Shown here piece by piece: positions 42,001-50,417 of a DNA stretch of 64,000 bases. Source of the DNA: DAOUAG01 sp034432935 (GTDB lineage: Bacteria > Chloroflexota > Dehalococcoidia > SM23-28-2 > RBG-16-64-32); the NCBI GenBank assembly GCA_034432935.1, contig DAOUBD010000048.1, positions 47,611-111,610 of the forward strand, written 5' to 3'. Each line of letters opens with the position of its first letter. Positions within the stretch are counted from its first letter, which is position 1. Below the pieces are notes generated by a model. The model was not told the DNA's origin. It did not search any database and saw only the letters and a list, made by a program, of their open reading frames with translations. The position numbers and the translations under genes are program-made.

Positions 42001-43354
42001 CGGCGTCCTGGGCGCATACTCTCTTCAGGTCGCCGTCCTGGGCCTCAACCACAGGAGGGCCACGCTTGCGCTGCGGGAGGCCCTCTCCTTCCCGCCCTGT
42101 GATCTGGAGGAGGCGCTCAGGGAGCTGGGTAGGTATGTGCCTGAGGGCGTCATCCTCTCCACCTGCCACCGGGTCGAACTGTACGCCGCAGTGGAGGACA
42201 TCAGCAGCGCTGAGGCTGATCTGAAGCGCTTCTGGAGCCGGGCCCGCGGCGTGCCCGTGGCCGAGTTCGCCGCTCACACCTACTTCCTTACCGGCCGCAA
42301 GGCCGTCGAACACATCCTCACGGTGGCGGCAGGCCTAGACTCCGCCGTCATAGGCGAGCCCCAGATCCTGGGACAGGTGCGGCGGGCCCATCGGGCGGGG
42401 ATGGAGACGGGGTCCGCCGGCCCGGTGCTGGACGCGCTCTTTCGGCGCGCGGTCACCTGCGGCAAGCGTGCCCGGACTGAGACGGGTGTGGGACGCAATC
42501 CGGTATCGGTGAGCTATGCTGCGGTGGAGCTGGCCCGGAAGGAGCTTGGGGGGCTGCGGAACGCTCATGCCCTACTGGTCGGCGCCGGCAAGATGGGGGA
42601 GCTGGCCGCCAAGCACCTGGCGGCCAGGGGCGCTGCCCGCATAAGCATCGTCGGTAGATCGGCGGAGAGGGTCCACCGCCTGGCGCGAGATTGTGGGGCC
42701 ACCGCCATGCCCGGCTTGGAAGAAGCGCTTGTGGCCTGTGATGTGGCCATCACCTGCACCAGCGCGCCGCATCATGTGATCAGGAGGGACATGGTGCAGC
42801 GCGTCATGCAATCCCGCTCCGGGCGCCCCCTGGTGATCATCGACATCGCCGTGCCCAGGGACGTCGATCCAGCCGTCGGTGGCCTGCCCGGTGTGAGGCT
42901 CTTTAACGTCGACGAGTTGGAGTCCGCCATCGCTGCCAATCTGCGAGAGCGCCGGGCGGAGGCCCGGAAGGTCGTCCCCATCATTCAGCAGGAGACCGCC
43001 GCCTTCCAGGCCTGGCTGAACACCCGCGCTGTCGTGCCCGTCATCCGGGCGCTTCAAGAGCAAGCAGAGGCCATCCGCCGGGAAGAACTTTGGCGTACGC
43101 GTGCCCTCTTGCAGCGGTTGCCGGAAGACGACCGTCGGCGGATCGAGGCCCTGACCAGGGCCATCGAGAGGAAGCTCCTGCACCAGCCTATCGCCTTCCT
43201 GCGGGCCCATGCAGCGTCTGGCAACGGTCACGAGGTAGCGGAGGCGCTGCGGCGTCTGTTCGCCCTCGAAGTGGGGCCGCCTCCTGAGCCGGCGAGTCTT
43301 CCCGCGGCGCCCCCAATCGTGTCCCCGGTCCCAGCTTCAGAGCCCGCTCCCTAG
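41969..43354 (+). CDS. hemA: Glutamyl-tRNA reductase
   Basis: A 461-residue enzyme making glutamate-1-semialdehyde from glutamyl-tRNA, the first committed step of C5 tetrapyrrole synthesis. Catalytic C66 lies in ILSTCHRVELYA (most relatives have STCNR), the NADPH domain includes LLVGAGKMGELAAKHL (about 196-211), and the dimerisation helices follow with a proline-rich tail. The start overlaps the octahaem cytochrome by 32 bases. No other hem gene follows directly, so this hemA was placed, or duplicated, within a cytochrome island, fitting a need for much haem. Confidence 0.92.
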   Translation: MGRHTIRSDTSGVLGAYSLQVAVLGLNHRRATLALREALSFPPCDLEEALRELGRYVPEGVILSTCHRVELYAAVEDISSAEADLKRFWSRARGVPVAEFAAHTYFLTGRKAVEHILTVAAGLDSAVIGEPQILGQVRRAHRAGMETGSAGPVLDALFRRAVTCGKRARTETGVGRNPVSVSYAAVELARKELGGLRNAHALLVGAGKMGELAAKHLAARGAARISIVGRSAERVHRLARDCGATAMPGLEEALVACDVAITCTSAPHHVIRRDMVQRVMQSRSGRPLVIIDIAVPRDVDPAVGGLPGVRLFNVDELESAIAANLRERRAEARKVVPIIQQETAAFQAWLNTRAVVPVIRALQEQAEAIRREELWRTRALLQRLPEDDRRRIEALTRAIERKLLHQPIAFLRAHAASGNGHEVAEALRRLFALEVGPPPEPASLPAAPPIVSPVPASEPAP

Positions 43355-43553
43355 AACGGATCCGGGGCCGGCGGTCGGGGTCTCTACCTCTGGATACATG
43401 CCTTGCCCATGCCACGTTCCCAAAGTGATCCCCATCGGACCATGACCCCTTGTAACCAAAATGTGCGCCCAGTCGGATGCCGATGGCGTTCCAGAGAGCG
43501 ACCATCTAAGAGGAGACACGAAGACCCCCGGATGATCCAGAAGGGAGGCGCAT

Positions 43554-44060
43554 ATGGACAAGGTCAGGGGATACGCGGCGGGCCTGCCACCCGGCTTTTA
43601 CGTCGTGTTGGGCGCCCTCTTGGTGCTGGTCATAGGTATGGCCTCTCTCTTCCTCTTTACGTCGGGGTCCGGCGGCGGGACGAAGTTGACGCCCGATGGC
43701 CTGGCGGCGGCAGGGGCAAGCCTCCCGGCCTATGTGCTGGACCAGCCGCCTGACGTACAGGAGGCGTACCTGTTCGCGGTGGAGCGGCCCGATGTGCTGA
43801 TGTGGATCCCGTGCTACTGCGGATGCGGTGGCCACTCGGGCCACAAGAGCTCGCGAGACTGTTTCGTCAAGCGGGGCAGCACGCCGGGCCACATTCAGTT
43901 CGATGAACACGGCTCCCAGTGCGATATATGCGTCGGCATCGCCTTGGATGCAAAGAGGATGTCCGAAGAAGGGCGCTCCCTGAGGGCCATCCGTGAGTAC
44001 ATCGACGCGACCTATGGTTCGATAGGCCCCGGGACGGACACCCCGCCGCCACCGGGATAG
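43554..44060 (+). CDS. PCYCGC-motif membrane-anchored protein
   Basis: A 168-residue protein with a membrane helix at about 14-36 and an outward domain carrying the family signature PCYCGCGGHSGHKSSRDCF (about residues 86-104) plus a later CDIC. The cysteine and histidine pattern suggests metal or haem-related binding, but the family function is not established. AGAAGGGAGG lies before the ATG. It sits between hemA and the J/TPR gene, i.e. within the cytochrome assembly cluster, which supports a role in handling metals or thiols for cytochromes. Confidence 0.85.
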   Translation: MDKVRGYAAGLPPGFYVVLGALLVLVIGMASLFLFTSGSGGGTKLTPDGLAAAGASLPAYVLDQPPDVQEAYLFAVERPDVLMWIPCYCGCGGHSGHKSSRDCFVKRGSTPGHIQFDEHGSQCDICVGIALDAKRMSEEGRSLRAIREYIDATYGSIGPGTDTPPPPG

Positions 44061-44066
44061 GAGAGC

Positions 44067-45065
44067 ATGGTGAACACACCAACGACAGCGGAAGGCGACG
44101 CGGCTCTCTCCTATTACCTGAGGGTCCTCGGCGTGAGAGAGGACGCTGCCCAGGATGAGATTGAAGCGCGCTACCGGGAGCTCTCGGCGTTCCTGACGTC
44201 GGCCAGCGTGCCTCACTCGCTGCGGGAGTGGGCCGCGGAGCAGGCAGCTTGCATCGACGAGGCTTACGCGGTGCTCTCTGATCCCCAGCGGCGTGAGGCG
44301 CTGGCGGCCGAAACCGGCGCTTCGGCGCCGTTCCGCGGGCCGCAGAAGGCTCCCGAAGCGGCTTCGCCCCCAGGCCAATCACCTTCGCCCAGGGCCAGCG
44401 GCGGGTCCCAGCCCCAAGCTGATGTCCCAGTCGCCGGGGAGCTAGCGCCGCGTGTCTCCACCTTCCGCGCCATCCTTTTCGGTATCCCTTGGAGGCCGCT
44501 GGCCCTGGGCGTTGCCGTGGGAATCATAGCCCTGGCAGCCATAATCGTCGTGCGGGACATGCTGCCGTCCGGGGGAAAGAGCGCGGCGCCCGATGTCTCC
44601 CAGCAGGCCGGGGAGTTTGTGCCGCTGGACAGGCAGCGGGTGGCGGAGCTCATGGCACAGGTGCAGGAAGACCCCAACAACAGGGATGCCCTGTTCGAGT
44701 TGGGGGAGTCCTTCTTCCTAGCGGGAGAGTGGCAGTCCGCCATCGATTGGTTCACCAAGTTCCTCGCGCTGGAGCCAGCCAACGTTCATGCCAAGACGGA
44801 TGTGGGGACTGCCAACTTCAACCTAGGGAACTATGAGGAGGCGAAGGTTTCGTGGCTTTCGGCGATGGAGATCGATCCCAACGACCCCCAGCTTCACTAC
44901 AATATGGGCTTCTTCTACGCCAACGTGGAGCCCGTGGATCTGAACGCAGCTATGGCGGAATGGCAGAAGGTGGTGGAGCTGGCACCCGGTACCAAACTGG
45001 CCGAGACTGCGCAGGTGCATCTGAAGGGTCTGGCCGAGGCGACGCCAGCGCCAAGCGCGCCATGA
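44067..45065 (+). CDS. Degenerate J-domain protein with TPR repeats
   Basis: A 332-residue protein. Residues about 14-78 look like a DnaJ J-domain (YYLRVLGVREDAAQDEIEARYREL ... IDEAYAVLSDPQRR) but the HPD tripeptide needed to stimulate DnaK is absent. A membrane helix at about 146-168 is followed by three TPR units (190-320), much as in the CcmI/NrfG type apocytochrome-binding factors. The gene lies directly before ccdA, so an apocytochrome-holding role is likely. This is inferred from context and domain layout. Confidence 0.78.
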   Translation: MVNTPTTAEGDAALSYYLRVLGVREDAAQDEIEARYRELSAFLTSASVPHSLREWAAEQAACIDEAYAVLSDPQRREALAAETGASAPFRGPQKAPEAASPPGQSPSPRASGGSQPQADVPVAGELAPRVSTFRAILFGIPWRPLALGVAVGIIALAAIIVVRDMLPSGGKSAAPDVSQQAGEFVPLDRQRVAELMAQVQEDPNNRDALFELGESFFLAGEWQSAIDWFTKFLALEPANVHAKTDVGTANFNLGNYEEAKVSWLSAMEIDPNDPQLHYNMGFFYANVEPVDLNAAMAEWQKVVELAPGTKLAETAQVHLKGLAEATPAPSAP

Positions 45066-45069
45066 AGGG

Positions 45070-45795
45070 ATGGCAAAGACGGTGGATGGTGACAACGTAA
45101 CGATCCTCATCGCTTTCGTGGCCGGCGCTTTGGCCTTCGCCTCGCCGTGCTGCCTGCCCCTTGTGCCCGTGTACATAACCCACATGGTCAGCGTCTCCGG
45201 CGAACGCCCGGGACAGGGCAAGCGCCTGGTTAGCCTCACCCATGCCGCGGCCTTCGTCGCCGGTTTCTCGCTGGTCTTCGTTGGGTTCTGGACATCCGTT
45301 GGCCTGCTCGGATTCTTTGTCCTCAACAACGCCCAGTACCTGCGCCAGCTCGGTGGGGCAGTCCTGGTCTTCATGGGGCTGCACCTTCTGGGAGTCATTA
45401 ACATCGGATTCCTGAGCCGGGAATACTCGGTGAACTACAACTCGGTTGCGAAGCGGCCGGGCTATTGGCGGTCTCTGCTTATGGGGATGACGTTTGCTGC
45501 CGGGTGGACGCCCTGCATCGGGCCGGTCTTGGGCAGCATCATCGGCCTCGCCGTAATCGAGGACGATGTGACCAAGGGGGCGATCCTCCTGACGGCCTTT
45601 TCGGCGGGTCTGGGGGTTCCTTTCCTGGTCACCGCTCTGGCGGTGGACAGCATCTCGGCCCGCATCAAGCGCATGAGGCCCCTCCTGGCCGTAGTGCCGG
45701 CCGTCAGCGGCACGCTCGTGGTGGCCATAGGGGTGTTGATGCTGACCAACAACCTCATCCAGATGAACCGCTTCTTCGATTGGAGCAACCTGTAG
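45070..45795 (+). CDS. ccdA: CcdA-type thiol-disulfide transporter
   Basis: A 241-residue membrane protein with six predicted helices. It carries reducing power from cytoplasmic thioredoxin across the membrane to keep apocytochrome c cysteines reduced. C28 in ASPCCLP and the Cys of GWTPCIGP are the redox pair in the two homologous halves; C27 is extra. It begins four bases after the TPR gene stop. Its partners ResB, CcsA and the TlpA-like protein follow. Confidence 0.93.
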   Translation: MAKTVDGDNVTILIAFVAGALAFASPCCLPLVPVYITHMVSVSGERPGQGKRLVSLTHAAAFVAGFSLVFVGFWTSVGLLGFFVLNNAQYLRQLGGAVLVFMGLHLLGVINIGFLSREYSVNYNSVAKRPGYWRSLLMGMTFAAGWTPCIGPVLGSIIGLAVIEDDVTKGAILLTAFSAGLGVPFLVTALAVDSISARIKRMRPLLAVVPAVSGTLVVAIGVLMLTNNLIQMNRFFDWSNL

Positions 45796-45817
45796 GTAGG
45801 GCCAGGGAGGAGTTTTG

Positions 45818-47308
45818 ATGGCAACGGCAGACAGGCAGGAGATGGCGGTTCTCAGGTCCCGGACGATGGTGCGCAGAGCGCCGGCCTGGACTTCCCTCGA
45901 CCCCGTCGGGCGACTGTGGAGGCTGTTCACATCTGTGCGCTTGGCGCTGATCCTCATCCTGGCGATCACCGCGGCCGTCCTGGCGGGCACCCTCTTGGAC
46001 CAGGCGCCGGCGCCAGTGGCTGCGGACGGCGAGCTATACCAGCAGTGGCTGGACCGGGTTAGGGACCGTTACGGTATGTGGACAGATGTCCTGGCCTTCT
46101 TCCACCTCTTCACCGTCTTCCACTCCTTGTGGTTCCGGCTTTTGCTGGCCCTCCTCGTGGCAAACATAATCGTCTGCTCCCTCAACCGCTGGAAGGGTGT
46201 GTGGGCTATCGTCTTCGGGTCACGGGTACGGATGAGCGATGCCTTCTTCCGCCACGCCCGTTACAACGCCGCGTTCAGCGCCAGCGTGCCGTTGGAAGTC
46301 GCGGCCCAGAGGGTCCGGCGTGCCCTGGAGCAGGCGGGCTACAGGGTGCAGAGGGAGGCCGACGAGTCATCAGTGGCTATCTACGCGGACCGCAACAGGC
46401 TGAGCCGCTTCGGGACCTTTCTGGTCCACCTCAGCATCGTGCTGATTCTGGTGGGCGCTGTCGCCGGCAGCATCTGGGGGTTCAGGGACAACGAGTTCAT
46501 CGTGCCTGAGGGCGGCGTCAGGGAAGTTGGCCATGGGACAGGCATCTCCGTGAAGCTGGAGCACTTCACAGACGAGTACTACGTGGAAGGCCCTCCGAAG
46601 GACTTCCGCAGCGAGCTGGTGATCTACGAAAACGGGGTGGAGGTGAAGCGCGGGACGACCCACGTGAACTCGCCCCTGAGTTACAAGGGCTTCAAGTTCC
46701 ACCAGGCGTTCTTCGGGCAGACTGCCGTCATGAGGGTGCAGGACTCCAGCGGTGAGGTGCTGTTCGAGGATGCCGTCCCGCTGGCCTGGCAGACCCGCAG
46801 CACGGGCCGGCCCCTCGGCGATTTCCTCCTGCCGCAGAAGGGCCTGCACGTTTACGTAATAGGGCCACCGGCGGGGGAGAACGACCCCTTGATTCCGGCC
46901 GGTGAGATGAGGCTGGAGGTATACAAACAGGGCAGCTCGACCCTGGTGACCTCTGAGAACGTTACCCAAGGGACGCCGAAGGAGCTGGCCGGCCTGACCT
47001 TTACCTTCGTTCGCGAAAGCCGGTTCACCGGGCTGAAGGTGGTCAAGGATCCGGGCGTGAACCTCATCTGGATCGCTAGCGTCCTGATGGTGGTCGGCTT
47101 GGCCGCCATGTTCTATCTGCCGCACCGCCGGGTGTGGGCGAGCTGCCGCGCCACTGCTGATGGGCAGTCGGAGGTGCGCCTGGCCACGCCAGCGCAGCGG
47201 GACATGACGTTGGAAAAGGCATTTGCCACATTGCGGGAAAGGGTGGCGCTGGCTCTGGGCGGCATCCCCGTGAGCAGCGCAGCGGAAGGAGGCCAGAGCG
47301 ATGTATGA
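45818..47308 (+). CDS. resB: Cytochrome c biogenesis protein ResB (Ccs1)
   Basis: A 496-residue protein of the system II haem-ligation complex. Helices occur near 31-60, 83-117, 195-215 and 410-430, with a large outward domain between about 220 and 405 (LEHFTDEYYVEGPPKDFRSELVIYENG, NSPLSYKGFKFHQAFFG). The family binds and delivers reduced haem to apocytochromes with CcsA. The ATG at 45818 follows GGGAGG. It ends inside the first codons of the next gene (8-base overlap). Needed here to mature about 30 haem sites encoded in this window. Confidence 0.93.
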   Translation: MATADRQEMAVLRSRTMVRRAPAWTSLDPVGRLWRLFTSVRLALILILAITAAVLAGTLLDQAPAPVAADGELYQQWLDRVRDRYGMWTDVLAFFHLFTVFHSLWFRLLLALLVANIIVCSLNRWKGVWAIVFGSRVRMSDAFFRHARYNAAFSASVPLEVAAQRVRRALEQAGYRVQREADESSVAIYADRNRLSRFGTFLVHLSIVLILVGAVAGSIWGFRDNEFIVPEGGVREVGHGTGISVKLEHFTDEYYVEGPPKDFRSELVIYENGVEVKRGTTHVNSPLSYKGFKFHQAFFGQTAVMRVQDSSGEVLFEDAVPLAWQTRSTGRPLGDFLLPQKGLHVYVIGPPAGENDPLIPAGEMRLEVYKQGSSTLVTSENVTQGTPKELAGLTFTFVRESRFTGLKVVKDPGVNLIWIASVLMVVGLAAMFYLPHRRVWASCRATADGQSEVRLATPAQRDMTLEKAFATLRERVALALGGIPVSSAAEGGQSDV

Positions 47309-48167
47309 GCTATCGCAATACGCTTTCGGGGCGGCCCTGGTGGCCTTGGCGATTGCTGTCCTCCTGTACCTAGTTAGCGTTATCGGCGCCAGAGGCCTCA
47401 GCCGTCTGGGGCTGGCCACGGGCGGGTCTGTCTCGACGTACCAGGCACCCCCGCTTCTGGAGACGGTGGGCCGTTATGGGACCATATTGGTGGTCAACGC
47501 CTTCCTCTTTCTAACGGGGGCGATCATCTTCCGGGCCATCGCTGCCGGACACGGTCCGTTCTCCAACATGTACGAGTTCTCCCTAGCCTTCGCTTGGGGG
47601 GCCCTGGGCCTGTACCTGTTCTTCGAATACCAGTACCGGCTGCGGGCCCTGGGCCTGCTGGTGCCCCCGGTGGCGCTAGGGCTTCTCATCTACGCCACGA
47701 CCGTACCTTCGGACATCGAGCCCCTAGTGCCGGCGCTCCAGAACGATATGCTGTTGACGGCCCATGTGGCGGTGGCAGTCATCGCATACGGGGCTTTCGC
47801 CCTTGCGTTTGCTTCGGCCCTCTTGTACCTCTTCCAGCGCAAGGACAGGGTGCGCTGGCTCCCGCGGGCTGTGGTCCTGGATGAGATAGGCTACAAGGCA
47901 GTGGTGGTAGGGTTTCCGTTCATGGCCCTGACCATCATTTTGGGGGCCCTATGGGCGAACATCGCCTGGGGGTCGTACTGGAGCTGGGATCCGAAGGAGA
48001 CCGCCTCATTGGTGACCTGGCTCATCTACGGCGGCTACCTGCATGCCCGGGTAGTGCGAGGGTGGCGTGGGGACCGGAGCGCCCTTCTGCTCATCGCAGG
48101 GTTCGGCGCCACGCTCTTCACCTACTACGGCAACCTGTTCTTCGGAGGCCTCCACAGCTATGGCTAG
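47301..48167 (+). CDS. ccsA: Cytochrome c assembly protein CcsA/ResC
   Basis: A 288-residue protein with eight predicted helices. It forms the haem-handling partner of ResB; AWGSYWSWDPKETASL (about 219-234) is the tryptophan-rich WWD motif that binds haem, and conserved histidines occur near VAVAVIAYGAF (AHVAV) and at the end (GGLHSYG). Start codon overlaps resB by eight bases and its stop overlaps the TlpA-like gene by eight, indicating tight coupling. Confidence 0.94.
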   Translation: MYELSQYAFGAALVALAIAVLLYLVSVIGARGLSRLGLATGGSVSTYQAPPLLETVGRYGTILVVNAFLFLTGAIIFRAIAAGHGPFSNMYEFSLAFAWGALGLYLFFEYQYRLRALGLLVPPVALGLLIYATTVPSDIEPLVPALQNDMLLTAHVAVAVIAYGAFALAFASALLYLFQRKDRVRWLPRAVVLDEIGYKAVVVGFPFMALTIILGALWANIAWGSYWSWDPKETASLVTWLIYGGYLHARVVRGWRGDRSALLLIAGFGATLFTYYGNLFFGGLHSYG

Positions 48168-48870
48168 CACGATCCAGGAAGCGGCTCCTCTGGATGAGGC
48201 AGGCGCCGAGCCGGCCGAACCTCAGGAGACGGCCTCGCAAGGGCCGCCGCCGGAGCTGACCTTCCGGACGCCTTTCCCGCGGCCGGCACCCGGGGCCCTG
48301 CGCAATATTATCGCCACGATACTTGTAGGTCTGGCCATCATTGGCCTGGTCTGGTACTTTGACAAGCCTGCCGGGTTTGGGGCCAGCCAAGCCATCAGGC
48401 TTACGGCGGCGCCCTCGGGTCCGCCGCCTGAGATCGGCCGGGAGGCCCCGGACTTCACCATCCAGGGCCTGGATGGGCGGACCTATAGGCTGAGCGACTT
48501 TCGGGGGCAACCCGTTTGGATCAACTTCTGGGCCTCTTGGTGTCCGCCCTGCCGGGCCGAGAACCCCGATGTTCAGGAGGTGTATGAGGCCAACAGGGAC
48601 GGAGGGCTGGTGGTGCTGGGCATCGCCATCGGAGAGAGCGCCGGCGCCGTACGAGGGTACGTCCAGCGCACCGGCCTGGACTACATCATAGGACTCGACC
48701 AAGGGACCGACGTGGCTGCCACCTACCGCATCGTTGGCATCCCGACCCATTTCTTCGTGGACCGGGACGGGGTGTTGCGGGAGTGGCGCATCGGAAGCCT
48801 GAGCAAGAAGACGATGGAGAAGGAGGTGGCGGAGATCATGGCCTCTGGGTCGCAGGAGGGCGGGCCGTGA
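48160..48870 (+). CDS. TlpA/ResA-type membrane-anchored thioredoxin
   Basis: A 236-residue protein with a membrane helix about 50-66 and an outward thioredoxin fold (95-230). The redox motif is W127-C128-P-P-C131 (ASWCPPC), followed by the cis-proline IPTHFF. ResA-type proteins reduce apocytochrome CxxCH cysteines using electrons from CcdA. An unusually long acidic, proline-rich N-tail (1-45) precedes the helix and is predicted cytoplasmic. Overlap with ccsA shows it belongs to the Ccs operon. Confidence 0.9.
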   Translation: MASTIQEAAPLDEAGAEPAEPQETASQGPPPELTFRTPFPRPAPGALRNIIATILVGLAIIGLVWYFDKPAGFGASQAIRLTAAPSGPPPEIGREAPDFTIQGLDGRTYRLSDFRGQPVWINFWASWCPPCRAENPDVQEVYEANRDGGLVVLGIAIGESAGAVRGYVQRTGLDYIIGLDQGTDVAATYRIVGIPTHFFVDRDGVLREWRIGSLSKKTMEKEVAEIMASGSQEGGP

Positions 48871-48910
48871 GGCGCCGTTAGCCGAGGCGCCACGGCAGGC
48901 GAGGGCAGCG

Positions 48911-50395
48911 ATGCGCTGGCCGAGGCGCACCCTCTCAGTGCTAGGCAGGGCCCTGCGGGGGGGCGCAAGGCTAGGCACCAGCCGTCCGCTGGCGCTGACC
49001 GTCGCCGCCTCCGTGGTGGCGGCGGGGGTGGCCTTTGGCGGCGTGACCGCCCTGGAGTACATGGAAACCCCAGCGTTCTGCTCTCGCTGCCACACTATGG
49101 AGCCCCAGGTGGTGGCCCACCTCAATTCGCCCCATGAGGGGGTGGAGTGCACCCAGTGTCACGTAGGCCGCGGCCTTAAGGGGCTCATCAAGTCCAAGAT
49201 CGATGGCTTTCAGCAGATGGTGAAGCTGATCGCCGGCACCTACGCCCGGCCCATACCCCCGGCGGCTCACGACCTGCCTCCCCCCAGCGAGACGTGCCTG
49301 CGCTGCCACGACCCAGCTCGGCAGCGAGGCGACTTGCTGGTCACCAGGTCTCACTTCCAAGAGGACGAGGCGAATACGGAGCAGCGGGTAGCCCTGGTGG
49401 TTCGTCTAGGGGAAGCCGCGGCCGGTGGCACCCACGGCATCCATTGGCATGTGCTGTCCACGGTGCACTACGTAGCGGCTCCAGATTCGGGCCGGATCGT
49501 CTGGATCGGCGTGGACAAGCCGGACGGCACCCACGAGGAGTTCCTGGCCCGAGACCAGGTGGAGATCACTGAGCAGGCGGCCGAACGGGCCAAGGAGATC
49601 AGCGCCTCCGGGGAGCAGCGCCGAATGACCTGTTACGACTGCCACAACCGTGTGGGCCACGAGTTCACGAGGCCTGCCACGGCCTTGGACGAGGCTATGG
49701 TAGGCGGGTCCATTGACCCAGCGCTCCCCAACGTCAAGCGTTGGGGCCTGGAGGTGCTGGAGACGAAGTACGCGTCGACGGAGGCAGCCTACCGGGCGAT
49801 GGGCTCGCTCGCCGTCAACTACCACCGGGACTACCCCTTCGTCTTTCTGGAGAGGCCACAGGCCGTGCCAAACGCTCTACGGGCGTTGGCCGTAATCTAT
49901 TCCCGGACAGCCAGCCCCGAGATGCAAGAGTTCCCCGAGGGCTATCCCAGTTATCTGGGGCACAAAGACTCCGCGGGCTGCTTCCGTTGCCATGACGGGG
50001 GCCATTTCAAGATCGTCGACGGGGCCCTCAGCAACGAAGCGATCCCCGCCCGCTGTGACCTCTGTCACACCTTTCCGTCGGTCGGGGAGCGGGTACCCAA
50101 CGTCATGATCGGCCCGCCTCCTTCCACCCACCGAGACCGCCTGTGGGTCTTCGACCATAAGGATGTCGCTACGACACGGGAGGTCTCCTTGACGTCCTGC
50201 AACACCTGCCATAGCCAGGCCTATTGCTCCAACTGCCATAACAGCGGGGCGGCCCTGGTGAACCACGACGACATGTACTTCCGCCACGCGTCGGTTATCC
50301 GGAAGACGACGCAGCAGCCGTGCGCCTACTGCCACCAGCGGCCGTTCTGTGAGCAGTGCCACCGGGAGGATGGTGTCAAGATCGAGGTTCCGTGA
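48911..50395 (+). CDS. Decahaem NapC/NirT-like membrane-anchored cytochrome
   Basis: A 494-residue protein with an N-terminal anchor (about 28-48). The first two haem motifs, METPAFCSRCH (57-61) and GVECTQCHVGRG (80-84), match the NapC/NrfH quinol-oxidising domain, including the preceding Met. Eight more CxxCH sites follow: CLRCH (129), CYDCH, CFRCH, CDLCH, CNTCH, CSNCH, CAYCH and CEQCH. A 4-haem NapC module extended by extra haems makes a conduit from menaquinol toward the outside. It sits after the Ccs genes and before the radical SAM enzyme. The total of ten sites is counted directly. Confidence 0.9.
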   Translation: MRWPRRTLSVLGRALRGGARLGTSRPLALTVAASVVAAGVAFGGVTALEYMETPAFCSRCHTMEPQVVAHLNSPHEGVECTQCHVGRGLKGLIKSKIDGFQQMVKLIAGTYARPIPPAAHDLPPPSETCLRCHDPARQRGDLLVTRSHFQEDEANTEQRVALVVRLGEAAAGGTHGIHWHVLSTVHYVAAPDSGRIVWIGVDKPDGTHEEFLARDQVEITEQAAERAKEISASGEQRRMTCYDCHNRVGHEFTRPATALDEAMVGGSIDPALPNVKRWGLEVLETKYASTEAAYRAMGSLAVNYHRDYPFVFLERPQAVPNALRALAVIYSRTASPEMQEFPEGYPSYLGHKDSAGCFRCHDGGHFKIVDGALSNEAIPARCDLCHTFPSVGERVPNVMIGPPPSTHRDRLWVFDHKDVATTREVSLTSCNTCHSQAYCSNCHNSGAALVNHDDMYFRHASVIRKTTQQPCAYCHQRPFCEQCHREDGVKIEVP

Positions 50396-50417
50396 TGGCC
50401 GCAAAGGAGGCTTCAGC

